Assembly: GCA_028066595.1 (NCBI GenBank) | Contig: JALCBJ010000011.1 | Span: 1-64,000 of the forward strand | Direction of reading: 5' to 3' | Length of the DNA stretch: 64,000 nt | Source of the DNA: Thermoanaerobaculia bacterium | Lineage (GTDB): Bacteria; Acidobacteriota; Thermoanaerobaculia; Multivoradales; J023 | Part shown: piece after piece, positions 10,501 to 18,403 of the stretch | How the letters are laid out: every line of letters starts with the position of its first letter | How positions within the stretch are numbered: the stretch's first letter is position 1 | Made by a program: the position numbers and the translations under genes | Notes under the pieces: model-generated | Seen by the model: the letters and a program-made list of their open reading frames with translations, nothing else | Told to the model about the DNA's origin: nothing | The model's database searches: none

Positions 10501-11813
10501 TGGTCGGAGCCGGCGGACCGAAGCTCACAGCGGTACCGGAGGCGGCCCGCCAGGCGCGAGGCCACTCCGGAGACCGGGATCTTCTGATCGGCCAGCAGAT
10601 CGTCGAGCCGCAAGTCGTCGTAGGACAGTGCGACCGAAAGCGGTCGCGTTTCGTCCAGTATGTCGACCTCGACGTCGCCCTCCAGTGTCCCGTCGGCGTA
10701 GCGGGCGCGTTCCAGATCGAGCCGAGCGGCATATCGGTCGGCCACCAGCACACCGGACACATCCGCCAGGTGCCTGCCCCAGAGCCTCAGCTCGTCTGCG
10801 CGGACCGCGCTTCTCCAGCCGGTGGAGCCTGGACGCCAGATCAGCTCCCCGTCGAAGTCGAAGTTGCCCCGAAGCTCAGAGAAGTAACCCAGCTCCTCCA
10901 GTACCTCACCTCGAGCCCGGCCACCTACATTCCAGGTGCACTTGCGCTGCTCCCAGGTGGCCCGTTCGAAAACACATCGACCTCGTATGTCGGCCGCAAC
11001 TCCGGGTCGCCGAATCCGGGCCGATTCCACGTCCAATCGGCCGCGCCGGATGCTGCCACTGGCCGCCACCGAAGCTCGGATCGGTCGAGCGTTAGGCAGG
11101 CGGACCTCCACGTCCTGCGCCACGGTCTGGCCGAACAGAAGCATCGGGCCGCGGCCGTGGAGGCGCGTACGTACCGTATCCGCGGTAACGGAGATCTCGA
11201 CCCGGTCGTGATCGACGAAGACCCGCGCCTTGTCGACCTCCACTCGATCGATCCACAGCTCCCAGGGGCCCTCCCGACGTGGCCGCGCTGGATTCCGTTT
11301 GACCAGATTGTCACCGGCTGGCTCGTACCATTCCAGGTGGATCTCGGGCCGCTCGAGGCGCAGACGCTGGACCTCCGCTCGGCCGCGGCGCAACGACAGG
11401 AGGTCGAGATCGACGAGCGCATGGGGCACCAGTAGAAAGGGCTCTGGCGTAGTGGCCGACGGATCCGGACGTTGTGCGGAGGCGCCTGCGGCAGCTCCTC
11501 CGCCGGAGGGATCGGGGGCCGGGCCACCGGCGATCCGAACGTCCCAGGCCTCGAGACGGAACGGCATCAGTACGAACGACACCCGGCCCACGGAGACGGG
11601 GTGATCGAGCCGTGCTCGTAGCTCGGATTCGATCATGCCGCGGGCCCACTCTCGGCCGCGGGGCGAGTCGGTCCAGAGCTGAAGCAGGAACAGCGCGACC
11701 GCCGCCAGCGCGAGGCTCCAGAGCACTGGCCGAACGAGCCAACGGCGCAGTCTGCCGGGCCGACGCCGCCTGCCGGTCCGACACCGCTCGGCGGTGTCCT
11801 CGGCGTCCGTCAT
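7569..11813 (-). CDS. tamB: TamB-family translocation/assembly module protein
   Basis: 1,414 residues. An N-terminal membrane anchor (LWSLALAAVALFLLQLW) is followed by more than 1,000 residues of repetitive beta-strand sequence with few cysteines, as expected for a TamB/AsmA-like periplasmic lipid-transfer groove. The last ~330 residues form the conserved TamB (DUF490) domain, with VLYGEV, GTLVYNG, DRGRILF and a C-terminus reading VTYSVDPSSNDNQRLQIEWRV. The ATG overlaps the nadK stop as ATGA. The next gene downstream is the Omp85 partner, which is the classical tamA-tamB pairing although in reversed order. TamB proteins bridge inner and outer membranes and are thought to move phospholipids or help assemble outer-membrane proteins. 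Confidence 0.93.
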   Translation of the reverse strand: MTDAEDTAERCRTGRRRRPGRLRRWLVRPVLWSLALAAVALFLLQLWTDSPRGREWARGMIESELRARLDHPVSVGRVSFVLMPFRLEAWDVRIAGGPAPDPSGGGAAAGASAQRPDPSATTPEPFLLVPHALVDLDLLSLRRGRAEVQRLRLERPEIHLEWYEPAGDNLVKRNPARPRREGPWELWIDRVEVDKARVFVDHDRVEISVTADTVRTRLHGRGPMLLFGQTVAQDVEVRLPNARPIRASVAASGSIRRGRLDVESARIRRPGVAADIRGRCVFERATWEQRKCTWNVGGRARGEVLEELGYFSELRGNFDFDGELIWRPGSTGWRSAVRADELRLWGRHLADVSGVLVADRYAARLDLERARYADGTLEGDVEVDILDETRPLSVALSYDDLRLDDLLADQKIPVSGVASRLAGRLRYRCELRSAGSDQQTAETCRSGDGRGELFVTADPHYPDPRSLALEGAFPLRIEGGVVHADSLTLANSTQSALAAGWYDLKSDEGRWNYDVATSDVGELLPLLPLADPEIVPSWLPISGSGHLVGHLELGSGNPRTELTLRLENVETPRLVTERAVGSLTADTVGLWNLRLDLGNPDHALHVEGNAPFAETEPLHLTFDAFRWPMADVQPWLEDLPTLPLDGDISGRMELLLPHDSPSSGMLAATLEPAVLKTPGRPVPIDALATRLTWKDGTLDVRSLDLRSASGVISGAGSVVLPSDSRDGSEGQSGLLDLRLASPFLDLEEEPLSDYRTREDLNGILALEAHLGGDFRQPELELRLTSQRLRLADRPLPGTSRLDVVWDGRKLAAAAGLGNSLLIEGGGDLDLHSAQLDFALRADDLAALLTVLGWETGAAEDETPDRTIGGRVGGEIQVSGPWPDPEVRVVLNPLELRLVVPGRDDAPDDEPRSVELKAQDPVVVLCCTETDAEATGERALRIETAELVDSATDSRVALAGTVYDAFGMARADLELRAELDASWVRLLAVPELPVSGRLGVEGRLTGDPTAPDLSGVARLENGVFDVPGMPQAVTDLEGSLHADGRRLRIDQLRGRFAGGDVRLGGRMTLASPRERSAGVSATDSPSYRLTLEADHVDLRHPDGWSLAGDAELVMTSTASGAQVTGRADLRQLGWRQDLRFEVSELLRELFRRRRLEVSPADHVLSAIALNVQLSAPGAVLVDNNLAQMSGSADLFLRGDLATPVLYGEVAIDEGGTLVYNGVDYVVDRGRILFVDPYDSKAEIDLSATSRVRDFDVTLSAFGSLERLETRFSSDPPLPDVELFRLLAGGDVVETEAQLLDPRIARLSDEESTSAAGFLYGQAAAAIGDRVSGLFGLDKFRIDPLTGSDRDNLSKARITVGKRLSKDVFVTYSVDPSSNDNQRLQIEWRVAEGLTLVLTQNGDNSYSADARWDSTF

Positions 11814-12739
11814 CCGCCCCAGTTGAGCTTCTGCCGCAAGCTGTCGTAGAACGTACGGTCAGCCATGCGCACCAGCCGCACGGTCACGTCGGCGCGCTGC
11901 ACGATCACCGTGTCACGGTGGGCGAGATGACCACCTTCCTGGCCGTCGACGGTGAGGAAGACCTCCTGGCGTTGCGTCTTCAGAGTGACCTCCAGCGCTT
12001 CCGAGTCGGGTACCACGATCGGGCGCATGGAGAGGGCGTGAGGGCAAATCGGCGTGAGCACCGCGACCGGCAGGGTGGGATAGACGATCGGCCCGCCGGC
12101 TGAGAGGTTGTAGGCTGTCGAGCCGTTGGGCGTAGAGATGATCAGGCCGTCGGCTCGATATTCCGCCATTTGCCGGCCGTTGACCTGGAGCTCCAGCTCG
12201 ATGATCTGTGCCAGGGCGCTCTTGGCGATGACCACGTCGTTGAGGGCGTGGAAGCGTGCCGCGATCCGGCCCCGGCGGTGCAGCTCGACGTCGAACATCG
12301 AGCGCTCCTGGAGGTAGAAAGCCCCGGCCAGGACCTTGACCATGCACCGGTAGAGCTCGGGCCGCGATACTTCGGTCAGGAATCCGAGCCGGCCGAGATT
12401 GACACCCAGCACCGGCGTGCCCGGCACCACCGAACGGGCCACCGAGAGGAGTGTGCCGTCGCCGCCCAAGACCACGACCAAGCTGTAGGTCTTCTCCAGA
12501 TCGAACGCAGGGAACTGATCTAGGTTGCGCGCTCGCGAGATGGCCTCGTCCACCGACACGTCGACGTCGCGGCGATGCAGCCAGTCCGCCAGCTCGGCGG
12601 CCGTGCGCACGGCTTCACGGGTGCCGTGGCGGGCCACGATGCCGACAGAGGAGATCGGCTCCCTCGTAGGCTTCGAAGCGCCACGGGCCGATGCTGTGTC
12701 GGTCGCCTCGCCCGCGCGTTGAGTGGAATTCTTCGCCAT
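11810..12739 (-). CDS. nadK: NAD kinase
   Basis: 309 residues. It phosphorylates NAD to NADP in the cytoplasm. The GGDGT nucleotide-binding motif (LVVVLGGDGTLLS) and the NGSTAYNLSAGGPI motif are intact, along with GVNLGRLGFLTE. The first ~30 residues are a low-complexity extension (MAKNSTQRAGEATDT) not usual for the family, so a later start is possible, but no better ribosome site is visible. The stop overlaps the tamB ATG by four bases, and tlyA ends 11 bases upstream. A tlyA-nadK neighbourhood is common in bacteria; the addition of tamB/tamA is less so. Confidence 0.96.
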   Translation of the reverse strand: MAKNSTQRAGEATDTASARGASKPTREPISSVGIVARHGTREAVRTAAELADWLHRRDVDVSVDEAISRARNLDQFPAFDLEKTYSLVVVLGGDGTLLSVARSVVPGTPVLGVNLGRLGFLTEVSRPELYRCMVKVLAGAFYLQERSMFDVELHRRGRIAARFHALNDVVIAKSALAQIIELELQVNGRQMAEYRADGLIISTPNGSTAYNLSAGGPIVYPTLPVAVLTPICPHALSMRPIVVPDSEALEVTLKTQRQEVFLTVDGQEGGHLAHRDTVIVQRADVTVRLVRMADRTFYDSLRQKLNWGG

Positions 12740-12750
12740 GCTGTTGTGGG

Positions 12751-13518
12751 TCAGCTCAGTCGGAACAGCGCGAACGATTCCCGGTTGCCCTCACTGCCGT
12801 GTACCGGCGAATCGAAGGTTCCGAGAGCGTGTAGCCGGAGATCGTGTAGTGGGTGATCCGCCGACGGCTCGAGCTGTTCCAAATCGTGGACTCGTTCCTC
12901 GATGATGCGGCTACGAACCGCAGCGTCGCGAACGATGCCCCCTTTGCCAACCAGCTCCCGCCCAGCCTCGAATTGCGGCTTGACGAGGGGTAGAAGGAGG
13001 CTGTCCCGTCGAAGAAACACTAGCAAAGGCGGCACTACCTTCGTCAGTGAGATGAATGACAGGTCCAAGGTCACCAGGTCGAACGGGCCCGGTAGGTCGC
13101 CCGGGGTGAGGTGGCGAGCGTTGGTTTTCTCGATCGAGGTCACTCTGGGATCTCGGCGCAACGAGTAGTCGAGCTGGTTGGTTCCCACGTCGAGGGCTAC
13201 TACGTGGACGGCGCCGCGCTGCAGCAGGCAGTCGGTGAAGCCGCCCGTCGAGGCGCCCACATCGAGGCAGCGAAGACCGCGTGGGTCGAGCTGGAAATGA
13301 TCGAGTGCGGCCGCGAGTTTTCGGCCGGCTCGCGACACGAAGGGCTCGGGATCGCGCAGCAGGTGTAGCTCGGCGTCCATCGCCACCTGAGTTCCCGGCT
13401 TGTCCACTTTCTGACCGTCCACCAGCACCTCGCCCGCCATCACTGCGCGTTTGGCCTTTTCGCGGCTCGGAGCGAATCCACGCTGGTATAGCAGCTGGTC
13501 GAGCCGTACCCTGGGCAT
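12751..13518 (-). CDS. tlyA: TlyA-family rRNA 2'-O-methyltransferase
   Basis: 255 residues. An N-terminal S4 RNA-binding domain (RLDQLLYQRG, then AVMAGEVLVDGQ) precedes a FtsJ/RrmJ-type methyltransferase fold with the SAM motif LDVGASTGGFTDCLLQRGA and the LDLSFIS motif. The family methylates ribose in 16S and 23S rRNA and was earlier called haemolysin A. The ATG at 13518 begins the S4 domain exactly where the family starts. The 277-bp palindromic element ends five bases upstream of this ATG. No good Shine-Dalgarno is visible and any native leader appears to have been replaced by the element, so expression may depend on read-through from ispA. Confidence 0.95.
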   Translation of the reverse strand: MPRVRLDQLLYQRGFAPSREKAKRAVMAGEVLVDGQKVDKPGTQVAMDAELHLLRDPEPFVSRAGRKLAAALDHFQLDPRGLRCLDVGASTGGFTDCLLQRGAVHVVALDVGTNQLDYSLRRDPRVTSIEKTNARHLTPGDLPGPFDLVTLDLSFISLTKVVPPLLVFLRRDSLLLPLVKPQFEAGRELVGKGGIVRDAAVRSRIIEERVHDLEQLEPSADHPLHDLRLHALGTFDSPVHGSEGNRESFALFRLS

Positions 13519-13522
13519 GGGT

Positions 13523-13799
13523 CTAGCAGCCCGTGGCGGAAGTCGTGTGCGTCCGCGCGCCTGGGATCTGCGGTCGGAGACAAGGCGGTCCGAGGACTGC
13601 GATGCAGGCCATCGTGGACGAGGACCAACGCGGTATCCGGCCGCAAACCCCAGGCGTCCAGAGGGTTCCGGCGGTTTGGGCCCGACTCCGGCGTTGCGCC
13701 TCCTCGGCGATGGCTCGCATCGCCTGCGTCGACGCGCCTTGGATTCGGGCCCAAGGCGCTCGGAACGCGGCTCGCAAGACTTCCGCCACGGGCTGCTAG
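13523..13799. mobile_element. 277-bp palindromic MITE/REP-like element with 22-bp perfect inverted ends
   Basis: The first 22 bases (13523-13544, beginning CTAGCAGCCCGTGG) recur exactly inverted at 13778-13799. Inside are further inverted matches: GCGATGCAGGCCATCG near 13599 against GCGATGCGAGCCATCG on the other strand near 13720, and a central stem formed by GGCCGCAAACC and GGTTTGGGCC around 13640-13683. The arms between them have diverged. Because it is palindromic, each strand carries an 88-codon open frame running from one inverted end to the other; both start MAEV and both end TSATGC. No transposase domain is recognisable. The right tip supplies the TAG stop of ispA and the left tip sits five bases before tlyA. 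A non-autonomous transposable element or a large REP-type palindrome fits best; a conventional gene does not. Confidence 0.75.
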
Positions 13800-14719
13800 T
13801 GGTCGCGGCCGACCAGGTAGTCGAGGAGTGCCGGGAAGTGACCCGGGCGCGGTAGAGCTTCGAGCAACGAGTGGGCCCGCTGGTGCTCATCGTCCCTGCG
13901 TCTCTTGGCTCCGGAGAGCCCGTAGAGCGCCGGATAGGTCAGCTTGTCCGCCTCGGCGTCCTTCCCGGCGGTCTTACCCAGGCTCTCGGACGTGCCTTCG
14001 ACGTCGAGGATGTCGTCGCCGATCTGGAACAGCAAGCCGACGGTCTCGCCCAGCTCCGCCAGGGCACCGTCGAGCTCGTCCGAGACCTCGGCGTAGATAC
14101 CCGCGAGGCGCAGGCACGCCACCAGCAGCGCGCCGGTCTTGCGACGGTGGATAGCTTCGAGCATCTGGGCGGGCTGCTCGGGTGGCCGCTTTTCCGCTTC
14201 CAAGTCGTCCACCTGACCACCGATCATGCCGAGGGTGCCGATGGCCGTTCCCACCATTGCGGCCGCCCGGCGACGGGCCCCGTCGCTGGCCGCCGAGGGC
14301 TCTGCAGCCAGCACCGTGAGACCCAGGGTCAGCAGACCATCGCCTGCCAGGATTGCGGTCGCCTCGTCGTACTGCCGATGCAATGTGGGACGCCCGCGCC
14401 GAAGGTCGTCATCGTCGAGTGAGGGCAGATCGTCGTGGATCAGGCTGTAGGTGTGGATCATCTCCAGCGCTGCTCCGCCGGTACGGCTGGCCTCGACCCG
14501 CACATCGTCACCCGTGATGTCGAGTCCCAGTGCGTCGGCCGTGAGGAGCACCAGGGCGGGTCGCACTCGCTTCCCTCCCGCGAAGAGGCTGTAGCGCATG
14601 GCCTCGTGGATCCGCGCGGGCTGTGTGTCCGCAGCCGGTACCAAGCGGTCCAGCGTCGACTCGATCTCGGGCCTTAGACGGTCGAGGAGGGCGGAGAACC
14701 GTGTGGAGCAGGACGTCAT
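13796..14719 (-). CDS. ispA: Short-chain polyprenyl diphosphate synthase (IspA-type farnesyl/geranylgeranyl synthase)
   Basis: 307 residues. It builds farnesyl or geranylgeranyl diphosphate from IPP and DMAPP, feeding undecaprenyl carrier and quinone synthesis. The first aspartate-rich motif is HDDLPSLDDDDLRRGRPT and the second is QIGDDILDVEG, with GGKRVRP and KTAGKDAEADKLTYP also present. This match is closer to IspA than to long-chain octaprenyl synthases. The ATG overlaps the stop of the upstream ligase-like gene as ATGA. The final TAG lies in the tip of the palindromic element, so the native C-terminus may have been trimmed by a few residues at insertion. Confidence 0.95.
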   Translation of the reverse strand: MTSCSTRFSALLDRLRPEIESTLDRLVPAADTQPARIHEAMRYSLFAGGKRVRPALVLLTADALGLDITGDDVRVEASRTGGAALEMIHTYSLIHDDLPSLDDDDLRRGRPTLHRQYDEATAILAGDGLLTLGLTVLAAEPSAASDGARRRAAAMVGTAIGTLGMIGGQVDDLEAEKRPPEQPAQMLEAIHRRKTGALLVACLRLAGIYAEVSDELDGALAELGETVGLLFQIGDDILDVEGTSESLGKTAGKDAEADKLTYPALYGLSGAKRRRDDEHQRAHSLLEALPRPGHFPALLDYLVGRDH

Positions 14720-15966
14720 GCGGTGTCGCCTCGATCGACTTGAGAGCTCGTGTGCAGGCAGAGCGGCAGGGCCATGAAGAAGAGCAGCAGGCGACGTACT
14801 TCGGTGTCGCGCCAGTTGTCTTCGAACAGTCCGGCGATGCTGAAGCCCACGACCACCAGAAGCGCAGCTAGGTGCAAGTCGGAAGTCTCCGGGCCTGCGC
14901 GACGGTATCCGTTCCAAGCGAGATACAAAGCGGCAAGTGTCAGCCAGAAGTAGGCACCGAGGCCGAGCAAGCCCTGCTCTGCAGCCCGCTGCAAATAGGT
15001 ATTGTGGAGATGGGGTATCTGGACCCTCGGTGCCGTCGGATGTCGGTAGATCGGATATCGATCCTCCACCATCTCGGGCCCGATGCCGAAGAGCGGGCTC
15101 TCCTGAACCATGAAGAGCGCTGCCTCGGCCATGCACAGCCGATCGTAGTTCGACGAATCCTGGAGATCGACGATGGAGGACACGCGCTCCGCTGCTTGCC
15201 GAGGGGCAGACGCCACCATGATCGCCAGAAGGATCGCCGCTACCAGGGCGTAGGCCGGGAACCTCCGACCGGCGCGCACCAGTCCAAAGCCCGCGAGGGC
15301 CAGCACGGCGGCCACCCAGGCACCCCGGGTGAGTGTCAGCAGCAGGGTCCAGATCAGCAGAGCCAGGGCCGGCCACAGCCAGAGGGACCGGCGCCCGTCG
15401 CGGGTCAGGCGAGCGACCGTGACCAAGAGCAGGATGAGCAAGATCCCCGAGTACGTCTGAACGTGGGAGAAGGGTCCGACGATGCGTCGATGGAGCTCGC
15501 CGTAGTCGGTGAAATAGAACTGGGCCAGGCCGACCGCCGAGACGACGATGCCGAGCCCGACGAGCCCGTTGCAAATCAGGCGCGCGCGCACAGCGTCATA
15601 CACCAGCACCGGCGCCAGGAACAGCGTGCCGAAGGTCAGGATGTCGCGTAGCTCGTCGAGGCTGTGCAGTGGGTCCAGCGACGAGGCGATGGAGCCGACG
15701 TAGAAAACGAGATAGACCAGAGCCGGCACGAAGAGGACCGTGCGATCCGTCCAGCGCCAGGAGAGGCTGCGCCGGCGCCACCCGGTCCACAGCATCATCA
15801 GACCCATGAGGCCGTTGGACAGTGCCAGCCCGAAGATAGTCAGCACGTGGCCGGCGAAGAGGCCGAACCCGACTCGATCGTCCGTAAGCGACAGCTTCCT
15901 CGGCGACCCGTCCGAATCCGCGGCGTCGATCCGGCCCGGAGTCAGGTGCTGTAGACGTCGCAGCAT
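14716..15966 (-). CDS. O-antigen ligase / polymerase-like polytopic membrane protein (Wzy_C)
   Basis: 416 residues from the ATG at 15966 (MLRRLQHL), with about ten hydrophobic segments. The Wzy_C/WaaL-like core is visible as a long periplasmic loop after the mid membrane helices containing FGIGPEMVEDRYP and PHLHNTYLQRAAEQGLLGL, where the histidine and H-N-xx-L pattern are typical. In-frame codons extend upstream, but the leftward extension runs into the divergent lipoprotein promoter, so the shorter start is preferred. Ligases of this type join O-antigen to lipid A core, and relatives polymerise glycans; which one applies here is not decided by sequence. It is translationally coupled to ispA, and glycan genes begin divergently 150 bases away. 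Confidence 0.85.
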   Translation of the reverse strand: MLRRLQHLTPGRIDAADSDGSPRKLSLTDDRVGFGLFAGHVLTIFGLALSNGLMGLMMLWTGWRRRSLSWRWTDRTVLFVPALVYLVFYVGSIASSLDPLHSLDELRDILTFGTLFLAPVLVYDAVRARLICNGLVGLGIVVSAVGLAQFYFTDYGELHRRIVGPFSHVQTYSGILLILLLVTVARLTRDGRRSLWLWPALALLIWTLLLTLTRGAWVAAVLALAGFGLVRAGRRFPAYALVAAILLAIMVASAPRQAAERVSSIVDLQDSSNYDRLCMAEAALFMVQESPLFGIGPEMVEDRYPIYRHPTAPRVQIPHLHNTYLQRAAEQGLLGLGAYFWLTLAALYLAWNGYRRAGPETSDLHLAALLVVVGFSIAGLFEDNWRDTEVRRLLLFFMALPLCLHTSSQVDRGDTA

Positions 15967-16070
15967 AGGGAATGTGTCGGCGCTCGGTCGGGTAGGAGGG
16001 GGCGCGAGGACGGCCCGAGATCGTACCATCGCGACCGTCGATTCGGGCCTCGGTCGGCAGACCTTGGGTC

Positions 16071-16076
16071 TATACT
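16071..16076 (+). promoter_or_regulatory. Putative -10 element (TATACT) for the lipoprotein/glycan genes
   Basis: TATACT stands out in GC-rich surroundings, 40 bases before the ATG at 16116. No convincing TTGACA-like -35 is seen at the right spacing. It is the likely start of transcription for the plus-strand block 16116-21576. Confidence 0.4.
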
Positions 16077-16115
16077 CTGGGGCCGCAACGTGCAATGACT
16101 TACGAGGGAGACGTG

Positions 16116-16610
16116 ATGCGCAAGCCAGTGGATACCTCGATTCGACCCACTTCCACACCTCGACCGGGTATGCGGTTCCACCGATTCGCGGGTGTGCTGC
16201 TGCTCGGTTTCCTGCTGACGGGCTGCGACTTCGTCCAACAGCTCAAGAGTCCCGAGATCTACGCTGCGCGGGATCGACTCGAGACCATTCTGAACGCCAT
16301 GGTCGGCGGCGACCACTTGTCCCAGCAGCACGTGATCTGTCTCTTCTACAAGAGCTCTAAGATGCAATGCGACATGGATGATCTCGAGGTAGGTACCGGG
16401 AGGTTCGAGACATGGCTGCGCGAGAAGTATGTCTACCGAGGGATCGAGGACTACGAGATCGTCGACTCGTGGCAAGATCCGGGCAAGACCAACCCCGAGT
16501 TCTTCTTCCACCTCAAGATCAACGGTAAGAATGCCTACATCCGGGTGCAGCACCGCGGTTCGATCCAGTGGAGCCGAAAGATGGAAAAGCCTGCCGCGCC
16601 CGGAGACTGA
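16116..16610 (+). CDS. Small lipoprotein of unknown function
   Basis: 164 residues from ATG 16116, chosen because GAGGGAG lies five bases upstream; an in-frame ATG at 16095 is less well placed. A hydrophobic segment (GVLLLGFLLTGC) ends in a clear lipobox with the lipidated cysteine in LLTGCDF. The mature part has two more cysteines (HVICLFYK, KMQCDMD) that could form a disulfide, and a beta-rich tail (EFFFHLKINGKNAYIRVQH). No family is recognised. It immediately precedes the sugar methyltransferase by 20 bases and may be co-transcribed with it, but nothing in the protein shows a glycan role. Confidence 0.8.
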   Translation: MRKPVDTSIRPTSTPRPGMRFHRFAGVLLLGFLLTGCDFVQQLKSPEIYAARDRLETILNAMVGGDHLSQQHVICLFYKSSKMQCDMDDLEVGTGRFETWLREKYVYRGIEDYEIVDSWQDPGKTNPEFFFHLKINGKNAYIRVQHRGSIQWSRKMEKPAAPGD

Positions 16611-16629
16611 TCCTCCCGTCCGAACTCTC

Positions 16630-17862
16630 ATGAGCCGTCACTTCTGCCGTTTCTGCGAAGCGCCTCTGATCGATACGTTTGTCGATCTGGGGATGTCGCC
16701 GCCAGCCAACTCCTATCTGGAGGAGTCGGCACTCGATGGCGGCGAGACCTTCTTTCCGCTCCACACCTACGTATGTCGGAAGTGCTTTCTGGTCCAACTG
16801 CCGGAGTGGCAAACGCCCGATGCCATCTTTTCCGACTACGCGTACTTTTCGTCGTACTCCGACTCCTGGCTGGCTCACGCAAAGAACTACACCGAGCAGA
16901 TGAGGGAGCGCTTCTCCATCGACGAGGGGCACCTGGTCGTGGAAGTGGCGTCGAACGACGGCTACCTGCTGCAGTACTTCGTCGAGCGGGGGATTCCCGT
17001 CCTGGGTATCGAGCCGGCGGCCAACGTCGCGGAAGCGGCGGAGAAGGTGGGCGTACCGACGGAAGTGGCGTTCTTCGGTACCGAGCTGGCACGGCGACTA
17101 GTAGCCGAAGGCCAACGTGCCGATCTGCTCCTGGGGAACAACGTCCTCGCTCACACGCCTCTCCTCAACGACTTCGTCGCCGGGCTGAAGATTCTCCTGG
17201 CGGAGACAGGACTCGTGACGCTGGAGTTCCCGCATCTCCAGCGATTGATCGAATTGAATCAGTTCGACACCATCTACCACGAGCACTTTTCGTATTTCTC
17301 CTTCCGTACCGTGAAGTCCGTTCTGGAGCACCACGGTCTGACGGTGTTCGATGTGGAGGAGTTGCCGACCCATGGCGGTTCCCTGCGCGTCTTCGCCCGC
17401 CACGTCGAAGACCGTTCGAAGCCGGTGAGCGAGGCGGTGGGGAATCTGGTGTCTCGGGAGGAGCGCTTGGGTTTCCATACCCTGGAGCCGTATCGGACCT
17501 TCGGTGAGAAGGTCCGCGGGACGAAACGGCAGCTGCTCCGAACCCTGATAGACCTGAAGGCCGAAGGCAAGACGGTGGCCGGCTACGGTGCGCCGGCCAA
17601 GGGCGTCACCTTCCTGAACTACTGTGGAGTCCGTACCGATCTGTTGGATTTCACCGTCGATCGCAGTCCACACAAACAGGGACGCTATCTTCCCGGTGTG
17701 CATATTCCGATCCACGCACCAGATCGCATTCGCGAGACGCGGCCGGACGTGGTTTGGATCCTGCCTTGGAACCTCCGCCGAGAGATCAGCGAGCAGATGG
17801 CCGACATTCGGGACTGGGGCGGCCGTTTCCTCGTGACCGTTCCCGACGTCGAGCTCTTTTGA
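16630..17862 (+). CDS. SAM-dependent sugar C-methyltransferase (NDP-hexose C-methyltransferase type)
   Basis: 410 residues with the three-part architecture of the TylCIII-like family. First is an N-terminal zinc site with CRFCEAP and CRKCFLVQ (residues about 5-60). Next is a Rossmann methyltransferase core with VVEVASNDGYLLQYF as SAM motif I and GNNVLAHTP. Last is the C-terminal Methyltransf_14 domain with the GYGAPAKGVTFLNYC and DRSPHKQGRYLPG motifs. The conserved YHEHFSYFS and catalytic-region histidines are present. Such enzymes add a methyl branch to a nucleotide-activated keto-sugar. The next gene encodes a dTDP-keto-sugar epimerase, so the substrate is plausibly a dTDP-hexose for the surface glycan. 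Confidence 0.9.
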   Translation: MSRHFCRFCEAPLIDTFVDLGMSPPANSYLEESALDGGETFFPLHTYVCRKCFLVQLPEWQTPDAIFSDYAYFSSYSDSWLAHAKNYTEQMRERFSIDEGHLVVEVASNDGYLLQYFVERGIPVLGIEPAANVAEAAEKVGVPTEVAFFGTELARRLVAEGQRADLLLGNNVLAHTPLLNDFVAGLKILLAETGLVTLEFPHLQRLIELNQFDTIYHEHFSYFSFRTVKSVLEHHGLTVFDVEELPTHGGSLRVFARHVEDRSKPVSEAVGNLVSREERLGFHTLEPYRTFGEKVRGTKRQLLRTLIDLKAEGKTVAGYGAPAKGVTFLNYCGVRTDLLDFTVDRSPHKQGRYLPGVHIPIHAPDRIRETRPDVVWILPWNLRREISEQMADIRDWGGRFLVTVPDVELF

Positions 17863-17872
17863 GGACATTGGC

Positions 17873-18403
17873 TTGATCTTTCACGAGCTCGAGATCGATG
17901 GCGCCTATCTGATAGAGCCTCAGCGTCACGAAGACCTGCGTGGCTTCTTCGCTCGCACCTATTGCCGCAACGAGCTGGAGGAGCGCGGGCTCGACCCCAC
18001 GGTGGTGCAGTGCAACGTCTCGGTGAACCGGAGGAAAGGTACGGTCCGCGGCATGCATTGGCAGGATGAGCCGCATCCGGAGATCAAGCTGGTGCGTTGT
18101 ACGAACGGCTCCATTTACGACGTGATCCTCGACCTGCGGCCGGATTCCGAAACCTACCGTCAGCACTGGGGCGTCGAGCTGACCCGTGACAACCGGCTCT
18201 CGCTCTACATCCCGGCGGGCATCGCCCACGGCTTCCAGGCTCTCGAGGACGACAGCGAGGTCTTCTACCAGATGTCGGAGTTCTACCATCCGGAAGCTGC
18301 GCGTGGCGTTCGCTGGAACGACCCGGCTTTCGACGTCGAATGGCCGCTGCCCATCTCGGTAATCTCCGACAAGGATCAGTCGTTTCCTGACTTCGAGGTT
18401 TGA
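17873..18403 (+). CDS. rfbC: dTDP-4-dehydrorhamnose 3,5-epimerase family protein
   Basis: 176 residues, the family's usual length, beginning at TTG 17873 with GAGG upstream. It is a cupin-fold epimerase: DLRGFFARTYC, NVSVNRRKGTVRGMHWQDEPH (active-site histidine in GMHWQ) and the YIPAGIAHGFQAL motif with the second histidine are intact. It converts dTDP-4-keto-6-deoxyhexose at C3 and/or C5. Because no rfbA, rfbB or rfbD lies nearby and the neighbour is a C-methyltransferase, it may make a branched deoxysugar rather than plain rhamnose. Its stop is directly adjacent to the next GTG start, so the genes are coupled. Confidence 0.92.
   Translation: MIFHELEIDGAYLIEPQRHEDLRGFFARTYCRNELEERGLDPTVVQCNVSVNRRKGTVRGMHWQDEPHPEIKLVRCTNGSIYDVILDLRPDSETYRQHWGVELTRDNRLSLYIPAGIAHGFQALEDDSEVFYQMSEFYHPEAARGVRWNDPAFDVEWPLPISVISDKDQSFPDFEV

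Noticed and set aside
8342..11604. Several plus-strand frames of 120-250 codons over the tamB region
   Set aside because: They are antisense to a continuous TamB coding frame and are rich in arginine/proline/serine, as expected of GC-rich shadow frames.
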